Assembly: GCA_024279425.1 (NCBI GenBank)
Contig: JAJRRO010000018.1
Coordinates: 62,001 to 126,000 of the forward strand
Source of the DNA: Bacteroidota bacterium
GTDB lineage: Bacteria; Bacteroidota; Bacteroidia; Flavobacteriales; Flavobacteriaceae
DNA: 64,000 nt
Reading direction: 5' to 3'
Both the position numbers and the translations under genes were made by a program. Below are positions 1 through 6,901 of the stretch, one piece after another. Position 1 is the first letter of the stretch, and each line of letters begins with the position of its first letter. The notes beneath the pieces are model-generated. The model ran no database searches, was not told the DNA's origin, and worked only from the letters and a program-made list of their open reading frames with translations.

Positions 1-303
1 GATGGTGGATTATGCCAGTACCTCGCCGAAATAACCACTTTAGTAAAATACAATATGCCAGTGAAATTGATTGTCTTGAACAATCATGAATTAGGGAAAA
101 TATCCAAAGAACAAAGAGCGGGCGAATTCGATGTATGGAAAACATCGCTTTCAAACCCTAATTTTTCTGAATACGCCATTTCATGTGGAGCTTGGGGTAA
201 ACGTGTTGAAAAAGAAAAAGATATACAAACTTCAATGAAAGAATTATTTAATCATTCAGGCCCAGGTTTATTGGAATTTATTGCCGATGTAAGCCTTATT
301 TAA
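1..303 (+). CDS. Thiamine-diphosphate-dependent enzyme (pyruvate oxidase-like), C-terminal part
   Basis: This is the 3' end of a gene that begins before the window; the reading frame is open from base 1. The first residues read DGGLCQYLAEITT and LNN follows about 25 residues later. This is the GDG-(x~25)-NN signature that binds Mg2+ and the diphosphate of thiamine diphosphate in the C-terminal domain of the acetolactate synthase / pyruvate oxidase (PoxB) family. The sequence NHELGKISKEQ after it is typical of PoxB-like oxidases. The stop codon overlaps the start of the K+ channel gene by one base, so the two are probably co-transcribed. Only about 100 residues are visible, so the substrate (pyruvate is likely) is inferred. 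Confidence 0.8.
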   Translation, partial: DGGLCQYLAEITTLVKYNMPVKLIVLNNHELGKISKEQRAGEFDVWKTSLSNPNFSEYAISCGAWGKRVEKEKDIQTSMKELFNHSGPGLLEFIADVSLI

Positions 304-956
304 TGAAGCAGAAAATAAACACCAGCCTAATAGATTATAAATATGTAATCGCATTGATCAGTGTGTTTAATTTTTTACTGACACCAATTCACATTGCAAT
401 AAGTGGGTTTGACTCAGCATATGTGGTGGTAATCAATTTCACCATAGTTATTTTAGGCAGCTCATTAATAGCGTCAACAAAAATAGCAAAGTCAATTACC
501 TATGTTCTTGGATCAGTAGTCTTATTCTTTATATGGTTGGAGTTTTCTAATGGCGATAACAGAGCCATTATGTTTACCAGGTTGGTTGTTTCCCTAGCTC
601 TTTTTATCAATTTCTGTATGCTGTTACTCAAACAGCTTCGGAAAATCAAAAAAGTAAACCTTCAATTTATTCTAATGCCAATTTTAGGTTTTTTGTATTT
701 GGGAATCATTGGAGGCATTCTTTTTGAAGTGATGCACTTTTTTGATTCCAGCTCGTTTACTCGTATTCAGGGATTTTCCGGTTTCAGTTTTTACTACTTC
801 AGTTTTATAAGTATTACCACGGTTGGTTATGGTGACATTACGCCTTTAACCTCACCAGCACAGTCATTAACCCTGGTTATGAATATTATTGGCCAATTTT
901 ACCTTGCCATTATAATAGCAGTCTTTGTTGGTAAATATATTAATGTAAAATCTTGA
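303..956 (+). CDS. Six-transmembrane potassium channel
   Basis: An integral membrane protein of 217 residues. Six hydrophobic segments can be seen at about residues 12-34, 38-60, 65-83, 90-110, 120-145 and 190-213. Between the last two is a pore loop with the K+ selectivity filter TTVGYGD at about residues 172-178. This is the voltage-gated-like (Kv/KcsA) pore architecture, but no arginine-rich S4 helix is obvious, so gating by voltage is doubtful. No cytoplasmic RCK domain is attached. The gene is in a tight run with an upstream thiamine enzyme (1-base overlap) and a downstream Na+/H+ antiporter (4-base gap), which suggests a role in monovalent cation homeostasis. Confidence 0.88.
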   Translation: MKQKINTSLIDYKYVIALISVFNFLLTPIHIAISGFDSAYVVVINFTIVILGSSLIASTKIAKSITYVLGSVVLFFIWLEFSNGDNRAIMFTRLVVSLALFINFCMLLLKQLRKIKKVNLQFILMPILGFLYLGIIGGILFEVMHFFDSSSFTRIQGFSGFSFYYFSFISITTVGYGDITPLTSPAQSLTLVMNIIGQFYLAIIIAVFVGKYINVKS

Positions 957-960
957 AACC

Positions 961-2202
961 ATGCTACAATCCTTCAGTATTATTTTTTCGATAGCTGCTT
1001 TTTTCAGTTTTGTAAATTACAAATGGTTAAGGCTACCGGCGACCATAGGACTCCTGTTGATGAGCTTGGTAGCGATGATCATCATTACTTTAAGTAAAAA
1101 CATCTTCCCTGAATTTTACATATTCTTTTGTGATATTGTCACGGGTTCAGATTTTAAAACATTACTCTTGGACGGAATTCTTAGTTTTTTACTTTTCGCA
1201 GGGGCTTTGCACGTAAACATTCAAGATCTGGAAAAAGAAAAATGGTCTATACTATTGTTCGCTACCCTTAGTGTATTGATATCAACATTTATGGTCGGTG
1301 GGTTGATTTTTGGAGCGTCAATGCTTATAGGAGTTGAACTGCCATTTGTCCATGCTTTATTATTCGGAGCTCTAATCTCCCCTACCGATCCCATTGCTGT
1401 GATGTCCATCCTTAAAAAAGCGAACATATCTAAAAGCTTGGGCATTAAAATTGAAGGTGAATCCCTATTTAATGATGGCATTGGTGTGGTTGTTTTCTCA
1501 GGAATACTTATTGTGGCCGGTATTGGAGAACATACAGCTGAAAACTCATTAGGTGTTCAGATAGGAAAATTGTTTTTGGAAGAAGCAGTGGGAGGAATAG
1601 TATATGGAGTATTATTAGGGGTTATCGGTTACGCCTTAATAAAGTCGGTAAAAGAAAATCCTCAACTAGCTGTAATGATAAGTCTTGCCATTGTGATGGG
1701 TGGATATGCCCTTGCCTCCATTATCCATGTTTCAGGTCCCTTGGCAATGGTGGTATCTGGAATGATTATAGGGAATAGATTGCATTTAGCAACCGGTAAG
1801 GGGGCCACAAGAAAAATGCTCAATGAGATATGGGAGGTATTGGATGATGTTTTCAACGGCATTCTGTTTGTCCTCATCGGACTGTCCATTCACCTTTTGA
1901 AATTTGATATGAATTATTTAACCTTAGGTCTTTTGGCCATATTCATTGTACTAATAGCCCGTTTTATATCCGTACTATTACCCTACTCCCTCCTAAAACA
2001 TGCTGAAGACACACCCTTTAAAACAGTCTCCATCCTAACATGGGGTGGATTAAGGGGAGGTATCTCAGTCGCATTGGCATTGAGCCTAACGGATAATACT
2101 TCCTCAGAAATAATACTCTATATTACATATACTATTGTCTTGTTTTCAATACTAGTCCAAGGATTGAGTATTGGGGCTTTCGCAAAAAAAATATATTCAT
2201 AA
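961..2202 (+). CDS. Na+/H+ antiporter, CPA1 (NhaP/NHE) family
   Basis: A 413-residue polytopic inner-membrane protein with about 12 hydrophobic segments. It has the two CPA1 hallmarks: ALISPTDPIAV near residue 140, with the Asp in the unwound helix, and EGESLFNDGIGVVVF near residue 170, with the paired Asn-Asp of electroneutral exchangers. A conserved GGLRGGISVALAL lies near residue 365. It exchanges Na+ (or K+) for protons and supports pH and salt homeostasis. There is no long cytoplasmic tail. It starts 4 bases after the K+ channel and is followed after one base by an outer-membrane protein gene. Confidence 0.92.
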   Translation: MLQSFSIIFSIAAFFSFVNYKWLRLPATIGLLLMSLVAMIIITLSKNIFPEFYIFFCDIVTGSDFKTLLLDGILSFLLFAGALHVNIQDLEKEKWSILLFATLSVLISTFMVGGLIFGASMLIGVELPFVHALLFGALISPTDPIAVMSILKKANISKSLGIKIEGESLFNDGIGVVVFSGILIVAGIGEHTAENSLGVQIGKLFLEEAVGGIVYGVLLGVIGYALIKSVKENPQLAVMISLAIVMGGYALASIIHVSGPLAMVVSGMIIGNRLHLATGKGATRKMLNEIWEVLDDVFNGILFVLIGLSIHLLKFDMNYLTLGLLAIFIVLIARFISVLLPYSLLKHAEDTPFKTVSILTWGGLRGGISVALALSLTDNTSSEIILYITYTIVLFSILVQGLSIGAFAKKIYS

Positions 2203-2203
2203 C

Positions 2204-3106
2204 ATGATAAAACAAAATTGGATATCCCCCAAAAAAATCTGCAGTCTTCTGGTCCTATTCCATTTTTCGATAATTGGGCACACACAATTATCAGACCTGG
2301 CCAAGATAGATTATACGAAACTACCCAAAGGGATTTCCAATGTCGGCTATGATAGATTAAGAGGACTGTTTAACTTTCCTATTAAAGCAAAGGATGAGAA
2401 TTTCTTCCTGATTGGGTTGGATTACAGCAAAATAGAATTATCCTTTGATGATGGAATTGATGCCTTTGAAATTAATGCTATAGAAGATTTTCAATTATTG
2501 GATTTAAACATTGGGTATACCTTCAAAATGAACGAAAATTGGAGATTTGGAGCTAGGATTACGCCAGGTATCAGTTCCAATCTTGTTAGGGAACTGTCTT
2601 TTGAAGACGTAGTTTTTTCAGGAGACATTGTTTTTATTAAGAATAAAAAAAACGATAAGAATGTTGAAAAACCCTATCAACTCATCTTAGGAATCTCTTA
2701 TTCTGGCAATAGGGGAATTCCCTTCCCCCTTCCTTTTATAAGTTACTACAAAAAGTTTCATCCCAATTGGTCCTACAAGCTTGGTATTCCAAAATCCAAT
2801 TTACAATACCACCTTTCCGAAAGATCCCGATTTAAGTTAATTGCTGAACTAGACGGGTTTACTTCCCATATTCAAGGAGGTTTGGTGGTCAATGGGGATA
2901 AATTGGCAGATAAAGCGAATATGTCAATTATCATTGCTGGGTTGCGTTATGAATACAAATTCACAAAGCATATAGAACTCTATTTCAATGTTGCCAACAT
3001 TATAAGTAGTAGTGCCAAATTAAAAGATAGAAAGAACAATACCGTCATTTCGGTAAGCAAAAACAACACCCTTTATCTTAGGACAGGAATTCGTTTGAAA
3101 ATATAG
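2204..3106 (+). CDS. Putative outer-membrane beta-barrel protein (DUF6268-like)
   Basis: The ATG at 2204 is one base after the antiporter stop. An in-frame codon at 2171 would lie inside the antiporter gene and is rejected. The product is about 300 residues. An N-terminal signal peptide ends near HTQLSDLAKIDY, and alternating polar/aromatic strands such as NIGYTFKMNENWRFGARITPG and LRYEYKFTKHIELYFNVAN fill the rest, ending in RTGIRLKI as expected for a barrel. It resembles the DUF6268 outer-membrane proteins of Bacteroidota, but that assignment is from memory of the family pattern. Its role is unknown. Position in the ion-transport run suggests an envelope function linked to osmotic or ionic conditions. 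Confidence 0.6.
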   Translation: MIKQNWISPKKICSLLVLFHFSIIGHTQLSDLAKIDYTKLPKGISNVGYDRLRGLFNFPIKAKDENFFLIGLDYSKIELSFDDGIDAFEINAIEDFQLLDLNIGYTFKMNENWRFGARITPGISSNLVRELSFEDVVFSGDIVFIKNKKNDKNVEKPYQLILGISYSGNRGIPFPLPFISYYKKFHPNWSYKLGIPKSNLQYHLSERSRFKLIAELDGFTSHIQGGLVVNGDKLADKANMSIIIAGLRYEYKFTKHIELYFNVANIISSSAKLKDRKNNTVISVSKNNTLYLRTGIRLKI

Positions 3107-3139
3107 AAGGAAAAACCTTTACATCCAAAAAATATTAAA

Positions 3140-3754
3140 ATGAATGATAAAAAAACAGAAAAACTACAAGATGCGTATTTAACCGAAGAGTTGAATATAA
3201 ACAGAGATGAACTAAAGGCCCTGAAGAAAAAATTGGCGAAGGTTGAACCTCGTTCTGAGCGGGGCGCAGAAACCTTGTTTCGATTGGTTTCAAAAAATCA
3301 ATATACGCTTAATGCTATGATCGACCGTAAGTCCAATATTCTTATATCTGTTAATGCCTTAATATTATCTATAATTATCGGAACCGTATATTCCCAGATG
3401 GATAATGACCCTCATCTCATTTATCCAGTCATTATGATTTTGGTTACCAATCTTATTTCAATTGCCTATGCAATCTTTGCCACTGGACCAGAATTGGAAC
3501 ATGGAGAAAGAAAATCCGGAAATTTGATGTTCTATGGGAATTCCCATGAAATGGAAGAAGAGGAATATGTACAAGGGATAACTGAATTAATGTATAAAGG
3601 AGACGAACTTTATAAAACCATTGCTAAAGATACCTTTCATTTAGGTAAAATAATTAATGAAAAATTTAAGTTTTTACGCACTTCTTTTCACGTTTTCCTT
3701 ATTGGAATTGTGGTCTCTGTAATTACTTTTATTGCTTGTCATATGATGTTTTAA
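3140..3754 (+). CDS. Pycsar effector-like transmembrane protein (PycTM / DUF5706)
   Basis: A 204-residue protein. A charged, probably helical N-terminus (residues 1-60) is followed by IDRKSNILISVNALILSI, which matches the signature of the Pycsar transmembrane effector domain (formerly DUF5706). Membrane helices are at about 67-85 and 94-115. The family segment NLMFYGNSHEM lies between the second helix and a helical region, and a third membrane helix is at the C-terminus (about 182-202). In Pycsar phage defence such proteins are activated by cCMP or cUMP and damage the membrane. Here no nucleotide cyclase lies beside it, and it follows a K+ channel, an antiporter and a barrel protein. It is also shorter than the HD-domain fusions common in Bacteroidota. 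A defence role is therefore only possible; a housekeeping membrane role is equally open. Confidence 0.72.
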   Translation: MNDKKTEKLQDAYLTEELNINRDELKALKKKLAKVEPRSERGAETLFRLVSKNQYTLNAMIDRKSNILISVNALILSIIIGTVYSQMDNDPHLIYPVIMILVTNLISIAYAIFATGPELEHGERKSGNLMFYGNSHEMEEEEYVQGITELMYKGDELYKTIAKDTFHLGKIINEKFKFLRTSFHVFLIGIVVSVITFIACHMMF

Positions 3755-3834
3755 AGCTATATATGCCAAAACACCATTTTAAATAAGAATAAAAAAGTCT
3801 TTTTATTATCTTTTGCAGTGAATTGAGCATTCTT

Positions 3835-4279
3835 ATGCTACCAACGCTTGCGAATATGCCATTCGTTCTATGTTCTATTTGGCCATACACGCTGAGGGCA
3901 CTAAAAAAATAGGTGTCAAGAAAGTTACGGAAGAACTGAAGACACCTCAACCTTTTTTAGCCAAATTATTACAACAATTACATAGAGCTAAACTGGTGTC
4001 TCCTATGAAAGGACCAAATGGCAGGTTTTTTCTTAATGAATAGAATAAAGAAAACTCGGTTTGGGATATCGTTGTGAGCATAGATGGTGTTGCGAAATTC
4101 AATCAATGTTTTTTAGGATTATCAAAATGCAGTGATGAAAACCCATACCCTGTACATTACATCTCATTTCCTTTTAAACAAAGAATTCTGGAAGATTTTA
4201 GGGATAAGACGATTGTTCAATGGTAGGGGAAATCAAAAACTCAGTGAAAGTGATTTCTTTAAAGGGTTTAGAAGTATAG
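3835..4279 (+). pseudogene. Rrf2-family transcriptional regulator, broken
   Basis: Conceptual translation after one frame correction near 3841 gives NACEYAIRSMFYLAIHAEG, then KKIGVKKVTEELKTPQPFL and LVSPMKGPNGRFFLNE, the winged-helix start of Rrf2/NsrR-type regulators. Lesions seen directly are a missing base just after the ATG (3835), an in-frame TAG at 4041-4043, and a TAG at 4224-4226 after which the C-terminus (GEIKNSVKVI) continues in another frame to a stop at 4277-4279. The total length of about 148 codons fits the family. The CFLGLSKCSDENPYPVH region keeps the cysteines used for an Fe-S cluster, although the third usual cysteine position reads Tyr. It converges on a membrane 4Fe-4S protein that it may once have regulated. 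Confidence 0.85.
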
Positions 4280-4298
4280 CAAAGCTATTTTTCAGGTT

Positions 4299-5381
4299 TT
4301 ATCCTTTATTCTTGCCATAGGAGTATTTTCCGAAATTCATTCCCTCTGTGGCGTATGCAGGCCTAATTACCCAGCTGATCTTGCGTTGTTTGCTAAGTAC
4401 GATCCACCAAAAAAAGAAAAGGGTGAGGGCCACCACCAAAGCCATTATGGACCATTCTGGTACTACTCTCGTTAAATCAATAAGGGTACCATCCCCTGGA
4501 GAACTGCCAAATCCAAATAAGGCAGGTATCCTAAACCAATAATAGCAGGAAACTGCAGCAGCTGAAAAAATAGTGATCAAGGATTTCTCCTTTATGAACT
4601 TCTTTAAAATCAAAAACAGAATCCCCGTGACGAGCAATCCCAACATAGGTGATTTATAAATAGTAATAAGTTGTTCTAAAGTGGTTATTCCATCATAATC
4701 AGGAACCTGAAACCATCCCCAGACAAATCCCGGAAAAGCACCTACCATCAGAAATCCGGCTATTTTATTTGACATTGTTTTCTTAGTTGTAAGTGGATTT
4801 ATCCCAGGGGTTTTATCGGGACAAGGAGTAACACAACGATGGCATGAGCCACAATGCGCATTTGGTAATTTCAATTTATTATTTAATCCATATAACTTTT
4901 CCACGGGATGAACAGGGCAGAGGCCTGAGCACCAAGCACTTTTCCATTCATAGCGCAACCCCATGACAACCGCTATCAAAGCCAATGACAGAATCAATAC
5001 CGCAGTGGCTGGGCCATTCAAATCAAATATCGCGTGCCGTAGCGGTACCAACACAAATAAGGCCAATACGGATATAAGATTGAGTTTCCCCATCCCCTCC
5101 ACGGTTATTTTTTTTCTTTTTGACAAACCCATATGCCTTGGAAAAAGTGCAGTTGAGGCCATAGGACAAATATTCCGCCATAAACCCGTCGCAACTACGA
5201 GCAATAAAGGAGCAATTGGAATCAATATATTCCAAAAAAGATGAATACCTAGGGTTGGGTAAAAAATCAAACTGAAAACAATCACCACACCCAGCAACCA
5301 AACCGATATTTGAGCTATTCGCCAGATTAGAATTGATTTGGGTGATAACCTATCCCCAGGCCTAAGTTTACTATTGATCAT
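4299..5381 (-). CDS. Membrane-bound 4Fe-4S protein (NosR/NapH-like)
   Basis: A 360-residue protein with about eight hydrophobic segments. It carries CxxxCP motifs (CSGLCPVHPVE near residue 150) and a cysteine cluster CGSCHRCVTPCP near residue 178, the polyferredoxin-like arrangement of NosR/NapH/CcoG-type membrane electron carriers. A further NICPMAS sits near residue 70. It probably moves electrons across or along the inner membrane. The exact partner cannot be told: no nitrous oxide, nitric oxide or nitrate reductase gene is in the window. It converges with the broken Rrf2 regulator. The gene starts with ATG and is not overlapped by a neighbour. Confidence 0.75.
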   Translation of the reverse strand: MINSKLRPGDRLSPKSILIWRIAQISVWLLGVVIVFSLIFYPTLGIHLFWNILIPIAPLLLVVATGLWRNICPMASTALFPRHMGLSKRKKITVEGMGKLNLISVLALFVLVPLRHAIFDLNGPATAVLILSLALIAVVMGLRYEWKSAWCSGLCPVHPVEKLYGLNNKLKLPNAHCGSCHRCVTPCPDKTPGINPLTTKKTMSNKIAGFLMVGAFPGFVWGWFQVPDYDGITTLEQLITIYKSPMLGLLVTGILFLILKKFIKEKSLITIFSAAAVSCYYWFRIPALFGFGSSPGDGTLIDLTRVVPEWSIMALVVALTLFFFWWIVLSKQRKISWVIRPAYATEGMNFGKYSYGKNKG

Positions 5382-5812
5382 ACCCTGTCATTTGTTCTAC
5401 CATTCCATTTCTAAACTTGATATAAGCCTTCTTCACTGCTTTACATATGATTTGGTCAGTGAAAAATGCCAAGAAACCAATTCAGCATGACAAATTAAAC
5501 ATATTTTTTAATATATTAAGACTATATGGTCTTTTATTGTTTAAAAGAGAAGATATCCATTCCAGTTAATTCAGGGCTATCGTTTCAGGATTATGCCGAA
5601 GGTGAAATCAAAGAATTTTATGATAAAGTGGATGAGCGCCTAGATTTTAATTCAAATAGCAAAAAGTCTTCAATACCAAGAGCGGATAATACAGGCTCAA
5701 ATTCTTTTTATTTATGAATCTCCCCATGAATTGAATAATTACAATTACTGGCTAATTATCAATATGTACAATTACAACCAACTCATTATTAGATAGTTGT
5801 AGTTTTCAATTG
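5382..5812. other. Intergenic stretch with one unrecognised short ORF
   Basis: This 431-bp AT-rich stretch lies between the 4Fe-4S gene start and tRNA-Arg. It contains a 63-codon ORF at 5526-5717 (+) with an acidic, helical-looking middle (DYAEGEIKEFYDKVDERL). I recognise no family and see no clear promoter or ribosome-binding context, so it may be a remnant or a chance ORF. No RNA gene other than the tRNA is visible. Confidence 0.4.
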
Positions 5813-5886
5813 TGACCCCGGAGGGATTCAAACCCCCAACCCTCAGAGCCGAAATCTGATGCGCTATTCAGTTGCGCCACGGGGCC
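5813..5886 (-). tRNA. tRNA-Arg (anticodon TCG)
   Basis: A 74-nt cloverleaf on the minus strand. The acceptor stem GGCCCCG pairs with CGGGGTC (one G-U), followed by discriminator A. The D arm reads GCGCAACTGAATAGCGC. The anticodon stem TCAGA/TCTGA encloses the loop TTTCGGC, giving anticodon TCG, which reads CGA. The T arm contains GTTTGAATC. CCA is not encoded. Confidence 0.97.
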
Positions 5887-5926
5887 TTTTTACTCCTTGC
5901 CTTTTTCGGACTCGTATTCAGCGTGC

Positions 5927-5939
5927 CCGCCTTAGGCGG
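5927..5939. repeat. Short GC-rich palindrome
   Basis: CCGCC-TTA-GGCGG is a 5-bp inverted repeat with a 3-base spacer in otherwise AT-rich DNA, between the tRNA and the DksA-like gene. Such short GC palindromes recur as dispersed repeats in flavobacterial genomes (recalled, not checked). There is no T-run, so it is not a convincing terminator. Confidence 0.4.
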
Positions 5940-5987
5940 ATTGTGTGCTATGGCGTAGTACTTTTACCCCAGATGCTTCATTATCTT

Positions 5988-6311
5988 TTAGCGAGCGCAA
6001 TTTACACAAAAAGAACTTTCTGGCGCTAATAAAATACGCTCAATTGGAATATTATTTTTGCACTTACGGCAAATTCCAAAATCATCACTTTGCAAGGTAT
6101 CCAAACTTAATTCCAAACCTCTTAAGCGTTCCTTTGCTTTTCGTAAGGCTGCATCAACAATACTCTTATTATTGATGGCATCCATTCTTGAAACTCTTCC
6201 GATAGCATTATCCGGCGATATAGGTTGAGCCAAATCCTCATACCTACTTATCTGTTCACCGGCCTTTTCGATTTCAGATTTTAATAGCTCGTGAATTTTC
6301 GCCTTATCCAT
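5988..6311 (-). CDS. TraR/DksA-type zinc-finger protein
   Basis: A 107-residue protein. A helical N-terminus (KIHELLKSEIEKAGEQI) is followed by a C4 zinc finger, CRKCKN...CVNC, at about residues 86-105. This is the layout of TraR/DksA proteins, which reach into the RNA polymerase secondary channel and alter promoter kinetics. It is shorter than E. coli DksA (151 residues), so it belongs to the short DksA-like group; whether it responds to ppGpp is unknown. It lies at the downstream end of the division cluster, 55 bases after the YqeY-type gene and on the same strand. Confidence 0.82.
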   Translation of the reverse strand: MDKAKIHELLKSEIEKAGEQISRYEDLAQPISPDNAIGRVSRMDAINNKSIVDAALRKAKERLRGLELSLDTLQSDDFGICRKCKNNIPIERILLAPESSFCVNCAR

Positions 6312-6366
6312 ACGTATGCAAACACATTTATCAACTAACGGGAATCATTCCCAGAAAAAAAGAGAT

Positions 6367-6813
6367 TTAAGACAACTTATTTTTTACGATAGTGGATATG
6401 GTTTTACCATCTGCCTGACCGGCCAATTCCTTGGAGACCATACCCATGACCTTACCCATATCCTTCATACCTTGGGCACCTATCGTAGCAATGGTCTGAA
6501 CCACTACTTTTTCAATTTCTTCCTCGGTCAGTTGTTCAGGCAAGAACTGTTCTATAATGGCTGCTTGTGCCAATTCTGGGGCTGCAAGATCTTCCCTGCT
6601 TTGTTCTGTAAATATGGCAGCACTGTCTTTTCGCTGTTTAACCAATTTTTGGACCAGTTTGGTTTCATCGGCTTCCGATAATTCCTCACCAGAACCGCTG
6701 GTCTGTGCCAATAATAATGCAGACTTGATGGCCCGCAATGATTCCAAAGCCACTGTGTCCTTGGCCTTCATTGCTGTTTTGATTTGATCCATTACCTGTT
6801 TTTGTAAGCTCAT
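6367..6813 (-). CDS. GatB/YqeY domain protein
   Basis: A 148-residue soluble protein of the YqeY family: MSLQKQVMDQIKTAMKAKD at the start, ALESLRAIKSALLLAQ next, and EQFLPEQLTEEEIEKVV in the middle. The family matches the C-terminal tRNA-recruiting domain of the GatB amidotransferase subunit, but the stand-alone proteins have no firmly known function. It lies immediately downstream of ftsZ, an arrangement I recall from other Flavobacteria. A strong terminator separates the two, so it probably has its own promoter or relies on readthrough. Confidence 0.88.
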   Translation of the reverse strand: MSLQKQVMDQIKTAMKAKDTVALESLRAIKSALLLAQTSGSGEELSEADETKLVQKLVKQRKDSAAIFTEQSREDLAAPELAQAAIIEQFLPEQLTEEEIEKVVVQTIATIGAQGMKDMGKVMGMVSKELAGQADGKTISTIVKNKLS

Positions 6814-6840
6814 AACTCCATAATTTAGGAGAACGAAGAT

Positions 6841-6878
6841 AAAAAATAAACCCGAAAATATAGGCTATTTTCGGGTTT
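6841..6878 (-). terminator. Intrinsic terminator after ftsZ
   Basis: A perfect 13-bp inverted repeat (6848-6860 with 6866-6878, arms AAACCCGAAAATA and its complement) with a 5-base loop. On the minus strand it is followed by ATTTTTT. It sits 23 bases past the ftsZ stop and ends the division cluster transcript. Confidence 0.88.
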
Positions 6879-6901
6879 AAAGCTTGCTATACAATCAGTG
6901 G

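Noticed and set aside
3140-3754. A complete Pycsar phage-defence system
   Set aside because: Only the effector-like protein is present; no pyrimidine cyclase is coded beside it within the window.
3788-3807. Hairpin AATAAAAA/TTTTTATT after the PycTM-like gene as a terminator
   Set aside because: The stem is entirely A-T and too weak to be called with confidence.
4132-4320. A 62-codon plus-strand ORF as a separate gene
   Set aside because: It is part of the broken Rrf2 gene read in and out of frame, not an independent protein.
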